From Strongyloides papillosus (taxonomy: Eukaryota; Nematoda; Chromadorea; Rhabditida; Strongyloididae), in contig SRSI01000038.1 of the NCBI GenBank assembly GCA_005656395.1, positions 620,001 to 684,000 of the forward strand: a DNA stretch of 64,000 nucleotides, read 5' to 3'. Made by a program: the position numbers and the translations under genes. Positions 23,190-32,231 of the stretch are shown in pieces. A model generated the notes under the pieces. It made no database searches, was not told the DNA's origin, and saw only the letters and a program-made list of their open reading frames with translations. Within the stretch, counting starts at the first letter, position 1. Each line of letters starts with the position of its first letter.

Positions 23190-23600
23190 TCATTTTGTCA
23201 AACCAATTGATAATCTAATTTTAGGTAGTAACTGGTTGTAGATAACAAACTTATCAATTGCTTTTGATAGAGAATGAGATTGATATAATATAGTTGAAGT
23301 TATTGGTACAATACAATTGGTAACGTTGTCACTGTCTTTGTATGATATACCAAAAAATAATGAAGGTTGTAAGTTCGTATTTATGAAATGGTATATGTAT
23401 ATGATTTAAAAAAAAATTCTCAATAATATCTTTGAGTATGTCGCGAGATTTTGTATCAGCAATAGCATTTCCTTTTCTAGTATGATATTCAGTTATCATA
23501 TTACACCCTTTTCTTATTTTTTGTAGATCTATTATTTTTTTATATGAGTTGTTCTTCTCTTTCTTTTGATCAATAATCTCCATCTTTCTTTCAAATATTT
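23190..23600 (-). repeat. Inverted-repeat arm, right
   Basis: Reverse complement of the left arm at 19550-19930. On the minus strand an 84-codon open frame (23329-23583) contains EYHTRKGNAIADTKS. The left arm encodes a similar but broken peptide, so the arms may descend from coding sequence. It was not identified. Confidence 0.85.
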
Positions 23601-24294
23601 GATTAATGTTATAGTAAAAAAAAACTTAAAATTGACATTTTTACTTTCAGAAAATCAAGATTTCCATCTTTCTTTAATTTCAATGTCTCAGATGAGAAAA
23701 TGTACTTCCGAATAACTATTTCTGTTTCATCTTTTTTTCTCCCTATGGTAATGCTCCGTACTTAAAATTGTTGTTTTACCTAAAAAATTGTAATTAATTT
23801 ACAAATAAGTTCAACTTTAAATGATAAATATTAATGTTATCTAATAAATTGTTGTAAAAATTTAATGAAAATAACTTTATTAATGTCACGTTAATTTTTT
23901 AGAACGACATTCATCTGAAAACTTAACTTAAAAATATTTTAAAATGAATACAAAGATATAACAATATAATAAATTAAAATTTTTCATCCATCTTAAAATA
24001 TATTTTAAGTTAGATTTTAACTTTTAAAATAAATAAAAGATTATAAAAATACAATAATATCGAGAAAAAGTTGTTTTCAACTTAATTTCGAGGACAAATT
24101 CTCAGAAATCATGTATATTAAATTTCCAATTTTTTTGAAAACACGGACTTCAAAAAATTACTCTTGAGCTTTAATAGAAATACTTTTACCATTTTTCAAT
24201 CAAAAATTTATTTAATAGGAAAAATGAACTTTATTTATAAATTAATTTACTAATATTTAATAATAAACAATATATTTAACTCTAAAAAATTGAT

Positions 24295-24725
24295 GAAAAA
24301 TTAGTAAAAAATTATTGAAAAATGGTATTCGGATCAGTTTATTTATAACACATTCTTTTATAATATACAAAATAATACTGATAAATGTTATAATACTTAT
24401 GTAGTGAATATAAAAAATCATTCAAATTAAATATAAAAAATATTTTCAAAATATGTAACACTATAAATAATTTATCAATTTAATTAAAAATAAAAATGAT
24501 AGAAAATTAATAAAAATATGTCGAAAAATTGATATTCCGTTCAGTTAATTAATAACATATTCTTTATAACATATAAAATAATACTGCTTAATGTTATCAT
24601 ATATATGTGGTCAATATAAAAAATTATTCAAAAAGAGTATAAAAAATATTTTAGAAGAAATTCAAAAATATGTAATACTATGTTCAAATTATCAATTCAA
24701 ATATAAATAAAATGCAATGCAATTT
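24295..24725. repeat. Two-copy tandem repeat, period about 215 bp
   Basis: The block with AATAACACATTCTTT-like and AAATAATACTG sequence (about 24295-24495) recurs at about 24512-24725 with moderate divergence. It lies inside the right part of the 7.7-kb insertion. Confidence 0.75.
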
Positions 24726-24976
24726 TAATATATAATTTTGATCATATTTTCTTGTTACAATTATGCATATTCATTTTGCTTTAATCAAGAATAAAAAAAA
24801 TATGCAAGAATATTTTTATAAATTTATTTTTCCTTTTTTTTATATATGTAAGTATTTTTTTTAAAACGTGCATATGCTATTTTTTTGAAATATGTAACAT
24901 CACACGAAAACAGGTGTGTTGCAAAAATTAAAAATATGTATTGAGATTAAAATTACAGGTTTTTTAATTTTGTGTG

Positions 24977-25455
24977 CAATGTTATGATAATTTTAATATG
25001 TCTATGTTAAGGAACAACAAACATTTACGGTGTTCTTTTACTAACTAAATTAACAAATGACTATATAAATCTTAACAGCTTTAATCAAAAGAGATTATTT
25101 TATTAAATAAAGTTCCTATTGATAAATGAACTATATATATAAATTTATACACTATATATTACCATAAAATTAACAATTAATTCTAATTTATAGTAATTTA
25201 TACATACATTTTTAGAATATTATCAAAAATACATTTTGAAAAAACATTTCCCACAATTCACAAAATAGTGGTATCAATTGTACTTCTAACTCTTGTTTAC
25301 CATAAATTATTTATCATTAATTTAAAAATCAACTCCTTTTTTATTAATATAAAGATAAATTATTAACTTGGAATAACGTTTTGCCGCGTATATAAAAAAT
25401 AATTTTGATTGGAATAGTGTTTTGCCTTTTTGACAGAAAATATTGAAGAAATGAC
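24977..25455. repeat. tRNA-pair spacer, copy B, right part
   Basis: It aligns with about 820-1308 of copy A. Matches include TTAATCAAAAGAGATT, TTTTTAGAA..ATT and TTGGAATAGTGTTTTGC. In copy A this flank leads directly into tRNA-Leu. Confidence 0.8.
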
Positions 25456-25475
25456 TTGCCACCAGGCCTGGAGGC
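25445..25475 (+). pseudogene. Site of a missing tRNA gene (spacer B)
   Basis: The upstream block ends TTGCCACCAGGCCTGG. The 5' flank of tRNA-Lys(UUU) reads TTGCCACCCCAGGCCTTCC at the same place. Here the cloverleaf does not follow, and only the first few bases are left. The tRNA was lost, or never included, in this arm of the duplicated unit. Confidence 0.6.
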
Positions 25476-27246
25476 AAGATCTTCAAATCTGTTTAATTAT
25501 TTTACATTATTCTAGTATATTTGTGATGTTTTATGTTAGAATTTTCATAATCTCACATTGCCAGCTTTCAATATTTGACAATTACATATAATTCGTTTTT
25601 TTCCTTTAAAAAAATAATCAATAATTAAATTTTTCTAGTATTTTTAAGAAACCATATAATGTAATATTTTACATATATTTAATTTGTTGTAAAATAAGTG
25701 ATAATTTTATACAAATAATTGAGATTCTAACGTAAGTTTTATACTATAAAGTTAGTTTACTAACAACTTCTAACAAAATCGAAGTGAATAAATTTAATTA
25801 TTTTTTATTTGCTTGTGTTTTTTCTGATATTCATTGATTGTAACAGAATAAAAAAAGTCTATTAAATATATTATTTAATTGTTATGTATTTAAACTCTTG
25901 ATATGGTAAAATATTTTATTGATCTTATAGATATTTTATATAATAAATAAAAACAATAATAATTGATCAATTATACTTTATAACATTTTTGTCTCTTTTT
26001 AAATTTCCACCAGTTATCCGTTTAAATCTTATTTGTTGATTCTGTAGTAAAATTAATTCGTTAATATAGAAAATAATGATGACATTGTTCATAACTTTCC
26101 GGGCCATTTATACTCATTTTTAGCAGTAATTTTATCTTCTTCTGCATTTCTTTTTAAACAGAGTTTATTATATTATAAATAATTTCTTTGATGTAATAAA
26201 ACTTCTTCTTTAATGATATTTTCTTGTACATGTAACAATAAAAATAGACATAAAAAATACATTACAATAATTTTTAATAATGTTTAGTAATAATTTTGAT
26301 TTTTTATATACTATAGTTGATATGAAATTGAAATAAGTTATTTGGTTTATTTTTTATATAAAAATCTATAGAGTTTTTAAAATATTACATGGAGATATCT
26401 TTATTTAAAATAATGAATTACCATTTATTGAAAGTAATTTATTAGTTTAAAATTTATTTATATTAATCGATAAATTTTGAACGAAAAGTATTATTTAAAA
26501 CTTCTCTTTAAACTCGGTTCCATTTGCAATAGAGAATGACATACTTTTTTACTAAGATAAAGTATTTTAAGCTTTTTATTTTTGTGTTAATTAATAATAA
26601 TACTATTCTACAAACTTGTTTATTAAATGAGTCGATACATTAATAAATTTAAATTTTTAATTGGAAACTTTTTTTATTTACTACCAGAAAAAAAAATTTA
26701 TACCCTTAAAGATTTTGATACTTTCTTTTTTTAGTAGTATAGTTTTATTAAAAGACGTACCATGAGCTTTTGTTACATATATTCTAATAGAAGTATGCTA
26801 GCTAGGTTCTTGCCACCTAATTAAGGTTAATATTATCTAGTGACATGTTTGGATATGGGTGCTAAGAACAAAATAAAACAATGAAATGAATATAACTTTT
26901 TATATTGTTAGTAAAACGAGTAGTACTTATAACTAAAATATAGTTTCTTAACTATAATTCAGCTAGTTGGGACAGAACTAATTATTATCTTAAATCTTCC
27001 TTCTTAAATAGTGTATTATTCTAACTACTATTAATTTTTTTCTCAGTTTAATAGTAGGATGTATTCTTTTTTACAATAAACATCAATGCCTTCCTTTTTT
27101 TGTGTTAATCTTAATGTTATTTGATATATTGTACAATATAACACATAATATACACATTTATAATTTTTATTCTAATACAAATGATAAGCATCACGATACT
27201 AAAAAAAGATATAGCGTAGTAAAAAAGTAGTTTTCAAAAGAGATGT
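25476..27246. other. Gene-free AT-rich stretch
   Basis: About 1.8 kb with no ORF, RNA gene or shared repeat that could be supported. Confidence 0.55.
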
Positions 27247-27318
27247 TGGAGACTGCGGGAATTGAACCCGCGGCTTCTCGCATGCAAAGCGAGCACTCTA
27301 CCACTGAGTTAAGTCCCC
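27247..27318 (-). tRNA. tRNA-Ala(UGC)
   Basis: A 72-nt cloverleaf on the minus strand. Acceptor arms GGGGACT and AGTCTCC pair with one G-T, and the discriminator is A. The anticodon stem CTCGC/GCGAG encloses TTTGCAT, giving TGC. A T4 terminator follows. The 5' end is 256 bp from the left end of element 2. Confidence 0.95.
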
Positions 27319-27574
27319 TGTTAGACGAGTAATTTAGTAGATTATGTAAAATATTTAAAAAAATAATCTTTTATTTTAAAGAATATTAAAAATATTAAAA
27401 TTTTCTCTATTTAACACGATAAAGGTAAATGGAAAATTTTGTTTAAAAATTAATTAATTAATTTTAAATTAAAAATATGATTGTATTGCTATTTATTTAT
27501 ATAAAAGTATAATAAATATCCCTAAGTTTTTTTCTGTAGTTAATTTAATACAGAATAAATTTTATAAGGCATTG

Positions 27575-27754
27575 TGTAACGCCCCCAGAAGGCGTTATTC
27601 AAATAAACCAATATAAATACCAAGACAAATTCACTTTATGTGTGAGATAATTGAACATAGAATATATTGTACCGAGGTTCTATTAATAAAAGGTTTTATT
27701 TATATATTTCGTTTCATATCACCCGAGGATAGCACCTCGTTAAAAAAGCTTATA
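27575..27754 (+). repeat. Element 2 5' LTR
   Basis: 180 bp starting TGTAACGC and ending AGCTTATA, so the end is TA rather than the usual CA. Contains TATAAATA and AATAAAA motifs. Matches 36130-36308 with about three substitutions. Confidence 0.92.
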
Positions 27755-27769
27755 TGGAGGTTCCACCGA
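27755..27769 (+). promoter_or_regulatory. tRNA-Gln primer binding site of element 2
   Basis: TGGAGGTTCCACCGA directly follows the 5' LTR. All 15 bases are complementary to the 3' end of the tRNA-Gln(UUG) encoded at 51903-51974 plus CCA. Confidence 0.93.
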
Positions 27770-28229
27770 ACCATGTCGCAGCCTTGCACGATTCATCGAT
27801 GCAAGTAATTCAAATAAAAAATGAATGACAATTAAATTCAACATAAACAGGTTAGTTCTATACAATCATTTTTTGTTGAATGCAACAAAAAAATGACATA
27901 CTTATACTATAATAATGGTTGTTAACGAAATTGTATAGAAATATGCAATTATGAACAACCTTACTACTTTACAATTATTTTTTAGAAAAAAAATTTTAAC
28001 AATTTGATCTATTATAATGCGCCTATTTACAATCGTAAAAAACACAATTACGAATGGCCTTAATACTTAGACAATTATTTTAATTCAATGTAACTTGTTT
28101 TACATTGATAATTACATTTTTAGACAAATCCAGCCTCTTTTCGGATGAAAAAATATAGAGGATAAATAAGCGACATTCATACAAAAATTATCATTCAATT
28201 GTGCATTTCTGCATCATAACCGTTCACTC

Positions 28230-31200
28230 ATGTCTCTTCGTAGTAGCAGCACGCCGGTAAAGGCAAACAATCGTTTGGGTAATGATTCAAACGATTTGAT
28301 ACCTGGAGTACCACTCTTCAATGCTTTTAAACAAGCCGAGCTAGGCCTCTCCAAGGATGCCCAGCACCCTCTTTTTGCTCACTTACGAGCCGAGCCAGGC
28401 CTCTCCGAGGAAGCCAGGCAAACTTTAATGTCCTCAATGACATCTCCAGAGGCAAGTGCGCCACCATATGGAGATAGTCTCGAAGGCACCAATGTTTTTG
28501 CTTCTTCTAATAAAGGTAGCAAAATAAGATCTAGTTTCAATAACTTGATCAATAAGATTACCAATCCGGTAACGTCTAAATCTGCAATGGAATCTACAAT
28601 TCCGTTGAACAGAACTAAAAGACAAGTCGATCTTGACAATGTTGTCAAATTAATACTTGATGAACTTAAAAGTGATCAAATTGAAACCTTAAAATATAGT
28701 CCCAGTGACTATGATGGTTTACTTCAAAGACAGAAGGCCAGAATGACCAAACTATTACAAGATTTGGGTTCTGATGCCATCGTCGATTTACCAGATGTAC
28801 GTGCACAAGTTAGTGACAATCTGGGTTCAACAAGAAGCTATAATGCTTTATTTGATATGGTCCTCCGTGCGAAATCGCATGGGGCCTTTTATCAGTTCAA
28901 GGGTAAGTCCCTTACTAGTTTCACACTTTTTATAAGTGATTGCATGACGGCTATAAGACAATTAGCCATCACTGATGACGAAATCCCTATGCTTGATCGC
29001 ATAGCAGGACGTCACATTGACTATCTGATACCAAGAGATAGTAAAATAGCACATGCTCGACACATAGCTGTTGAGAGGAAGTCCGATGCAACTAAAGGAC
29101 ATAAACAATATGATTTCACATTGTCTGAAATCTTAAACGACATCAAGTTGGTACTTGAAAGTCAAGGCATGAATCGCCTAGAGCAATTTAATGCTCGTCC
29201 ACCAATGGAGAATGCTATGGATGTTTCCACATTCGCCAAGAAATTTAATGATTATCTTCGTAGAAGATTTGCTACTAATCAGCCTTCAGAGTTCCTGAAG
29301 GACAAACCTGATCTGAGACGTGAACAATTTTATTTGTTCACAAGAGGATTGCATCCAATCCTCCGGGAAAATAATTCCACAAAAAATCTTTATGAATTGC
29401 AATATGATGAATTCATAGCCACATACGTAGACACACAGCTACGTTTCCAATCTAAATTAAATAAAGCTTCCCAGAAAGCAAATAATACTAATAACAACAA
29501 TTTTAAAAATAATGTTAAACACATAAATAAACATAATAATGTGTCAAACAATAAACAATCGAATTTGAAATTTGATAATACAAAGAAGCCATTTGTAAAA
29601 AATAACTCTAGCGGTTATAATAAAAATAATCACCAGTCATCATCTGGTACACATAATAATAAAGAACATCAATCACGATATTCCTCATCGAAACCGGCTA
29701 ATAAGCCTGTAACTTCATATAATACTACTAGTTCTGGTATGAACTATAAACCTAATAATAACCAATCATCTGGTTATAATAAAAATAGAATAAAAACTAA
29801 ACCTCAAAAACATGGTAAGGTTCATACAATTGAACCTACGCATGATGAATGCCACAATGATGGCGAAATGAATGTTATAATGCATTCTATTAAGGAGATC
29901 AAACATATGATCAACGACTTTAAACTAAATACATTAACAATCTGTATGTTAATGATATGTATGCTTATACCATTCGGTGGTTGTCAACCCCTTGGTATAT
30001 GTCGATTTGCACCTTCTGAATTTCCTCGATTGTATCTTCAGAACAACTATGACGCTAAAAAGGCAAAACAAGTTACATTAGTATCTGTTGATAACAGATG
30101 TGTAGCTTTAGACGTATTTGCTAGTGGCTATCGCCTTGGCAACGTCTTTGTAGACCCCGACAGTAATGTCGAACATTACTTTGATAAAAAGGCTCCAACA
30201 TTTTCTTGTGCTGGAAGCCACCTTGTCCATTTATCAGGACGCAATGAAACCTTCGTTGAAGAAGTTTCAACAGGTACACATAATGCTGATACCTCTTTAA
30301 AGAACATACGAGCTAAGCATGCTATGTATGAAGCTGGATGTGATAAACTTAGTTCTGTTTCACAGACAGTACCTATGGATCCTCATCCTAGCAAAATAGT
30401 CTCATCGACTAAGGCGCCTGTTGTGATGTTAACAGAGCGACCACATATTGTACAAGTTGTTTCACACGGTACAAATGTTTCTGCTTCGAAGATTAAGGCA
30501 CCAACGGATGCTAGTGTTCCTTCGAAAGCAACAAAACCTAATAATGATGCTGCCTTAAAAGCTGCATCTATTGGTAGTTTAAAAGTATCATCAACCACAT
30601 CTGGTTATCAGAAAGTTAAATCTTCATTGAAAACCTGTGAAGAAGAATTAGAAAGGACGAAAACTCTCTTAAAAGAGAGTACAAGTACTATATCCGACCT
30701 ACGATCGGAAATAGAACGAATAAAGCGAGCGAATAACATGCTTTCCGAGCAACTTCGTGATTCTGAAGATCGTCATCGGACGACTTTGCGATCAATGACT
30801 GAGGAATCGGCCAAATCCCTTTCCGAAGACATAAAAACAGTCTCTAATGTTTTGACTGATGAAAATAGAATCCGCCAGGAATGTGAAGACAACTGGAAGG
30901 ATGAAATAAAACGTCTTAATAGTGAGATTGAGGATTGTAATACCAAACTCAATAAGCTAAAGACGGCAAATAACGCGTTACGTGGAGAACGTGATAAAGC
31001 TAGTAAAGCTTTAAAATCTTGTAATATAGATAAGGATACTTGTCTTAAAGATTTAGATGAGTTAAAATCAGACGTTAATCGTCTTAATATAGCACTTGAG
31101 GATAAGGACAATGAATTATCCGAAGCTAAAACATTAATAGATTCTCATGAATCCCAAATACAGGTTTATAAAAACCAGGAAGCTGCTCTAACCGAACAGT

Positions 31201-32231
31201 TAGCTGCAATAAATAATCGTATTTCTCAATTAGAGAATACCGAATTAGAGAATGATGACGAGCAAGAGCATAATTCATCATCCAATGTACATGCGTTAAA
31301 CGAATGTACTAATAAAGAGGCACAATGCCATCTACAATTAATCAAGACACAAAGTCTAACTGATTTAACACGTACGGAGCTTACTCGTTGTGAATCACAG
31401 ATTGCTGTGATAAAATCACGAGCATCTTCATCGCCGTGTCTAAACAATATTCCCACTACTGATAACAAATCAGAGAAGGGATTGTCCATGATCGAATGGG
31501 CTAAAAAAATATATCAACTACATGTTGATGAGGCAATAACAGAAATGCCTAATTCTATTGCTAGTGCATTAACATTAATCACTGCAATTTTGGTTAAATA
31601 CGGTTTTAATAAAACTGCTGAAACTTTGAGAAAACGTTATGGTTCTTCTTCTAACAATGAGATCCCATACACTCATCAATTAAGGACGATTTCTGAAGCA
31701 CGACCGCTTACAAGAACTCCTATTCGAGTATCCCGTTATGGGGTAATACAGAATATTCGTAATTCTGATTCAATGGTAAAATTACCTGTGATTTCGATTA
31801 ATATCGGATCAAATAAATTCGATGCACTTGTTGATACTGGTGCTTCCTTAAATGTCATTAGTCAAGATGCATTTAATCTCATACCTAGTACACATAAAAC
31901 TATGGTAAAACCATCGTTAAAAGCTGCAACAGTAGCAAATAATGACAAACTCGTTTTTAGCGGGGCTTCTAGAATTTATGTAGAAGCAAATAATAAACGA
32001 GAACAACTTGAATTTCACATAGTGGACAAGTTATCATATGATATAATTATTGGTATCCCTGGATTACATCGAATTTTTGGTGATGAACTAACTATTCGAT
32101 TTAATCATAGTATGCCATCTATTACCAACGTACCCGTCAAGACGGCTTCTAAGGTACGTGTTCCTCCTAGAACAACAAAAGTAATTCATGCCGATGTACA
32201 TGCAATTCCATCCCATGAAAAAATTAATTGA
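28230..32231 (+). CDS. Element 2 Gag - envelope-like module - protease (first part of the polyprotein)
   Basis: 1333 residues from the ATG at 28230 to TGA. Gag is about 1-410, with an internal repeat at 35-66 (two AE.GLS.. units). An Asn/Lys/Ser-rich basic region follows (411-530) without a zinc knuckle. Then comes the module also found in element 1: hydrophobic segment 567-584; Cys-containing region with Cys 585, 591, 624, 660, 704 and Asn-X-Thr/Ser near 672 and 749; a Thr/Ser/Pro-rich stretch; coiled coil about 797-1005; second hydrophobic segment 1103-1122. Protease DTGAS is at 1202-1206. The frame continues after the TGA into RT, so the stop is either suppressed or a mutation. Confidence 0.9.
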   Translation: MSLRSSSTPVKANNRLGNDSNDLIPGVPLFNAFKQAELGLSKDAQHPLFAHLRAEPGLSEEARQTLMSSMTSPEASAPPYGDSLEGTNVFASSNKGSKIRSSFNNLINKITNPVTSKSAMESTIPLNRTKRQVDLDNVVKLILDELKSDQIETLKYSPSDYDGLLQRQKARMTKLLQDLGSDAIVDLPDVRAQVSDNLGSTRSYNALFDMVLRAKSHGAFYQFKGKSLTSFTLFISDCMTAIRQLAITDDEIPMLDRIAGRHIDYLIPRDSKIAHARHIAVERKSDATKGHKQYDFTLSEILNDIKLVLESQGMNRLEQFNARPPMENAMDVSTFAKKFNDYLRRRFATNQPSEFLKDKPDLRREQFYLFTRGLHPILRENNSTKNLYELQYDEFIATYVDTQLRFQSKLNKASQKANNTNNNNFKNNVKHINKHNNVSNNKQSNLKFDNTKKPFVKNNSSGYNKNNHQSSSGTHNNKEHQSRYSSSKPANKPVTSYNTTSSGMNYKPNNNQSSGYNKNRIKTKPQKHGKVHTIEPTHDECHNDGEMNVIMHSIKEIKHMINDFKLNTLTICMLMICMLIPFGGCQPLGICRFAPSEFPRLYLQNNYDAKKAKQVTLVSVDNRCVALDVFASGYRLGNVFVDPDSNVEHYFDKKAPTFSCAGSHLVHLSGRNETFVEEVSTGTHNADTSLKNIRAKHAMYEAGCDKLSSVSQTVPMDPHPSKIVSSTKAPVVMLTERPHIVQVVSHGTNVSASKIKAPTDASVPSKATKPNNDAALKAASIGSLKVSSTTSGYQKVKSSLKTCEEELERTKTLLKESTSTISDLRSEIERIKRANNMLSEQLRDSEDRHRTTLRSMTEESAKSLSEDIKTVSNVLTDENRIRQECEDNWKDEIKRLNSEIEDCNTKLNKLKTANNALRGERDKASKALKSCNIDKDTCLKDLDELKSDVNRLNIALEDKDNELSEAKTLIDSHESQIQVYKNQEAALTEQLAAINNRISQLENTELENDDEQEHNSSSNVHALNECTNKEAQCHLQLIKTQSLTDLTRTELTRCESQIAVIKSRASSSPCLNNIPTTDNKSEKGLSMIEWAKKIYQLHVDEAITEMPNSIASALTLITAILVKYGFNKTAETLRKRYGSSSNNEIPYTHQLRTISEARPLTRTPIRVSRYGVIQNIRNSDSMVKLPVISINIGSNKFDALVDTGASLNVISQDAFNLIPSTHKTMVKPSLKAATVANNDKLVFSGASRIYVEANNKREQLEFHIVDKLSYDIIIGIPGLHRIFGDELTIRFNHSMPSITNVPVKTASKVRVPPRTTKVIHADVHAIPSHEKIN

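Larger units (their letters stand above)
17296..24976. mobile_element. 7.7-kb insertion interrupting tRNA spacer copy B
   Basis: Comparison with the uninterrupted copy A places the ends here. The left end reads CACACAAAA and the right end reads TTTTGTGTG, a 9-bp terminal inverted repeat. CA flanks both sides (17294-17295 and 24977-24978) and could be a 2-bp target duplication. Inside are two tandem repeats, two inverted-repeat arms and the BPI-like and YJU2-like pseudogenes. No transposase was found, so this may be a non-autonomous, gene-carrying element or a chromosomal insertion of another kind. Confidence 0.5.
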
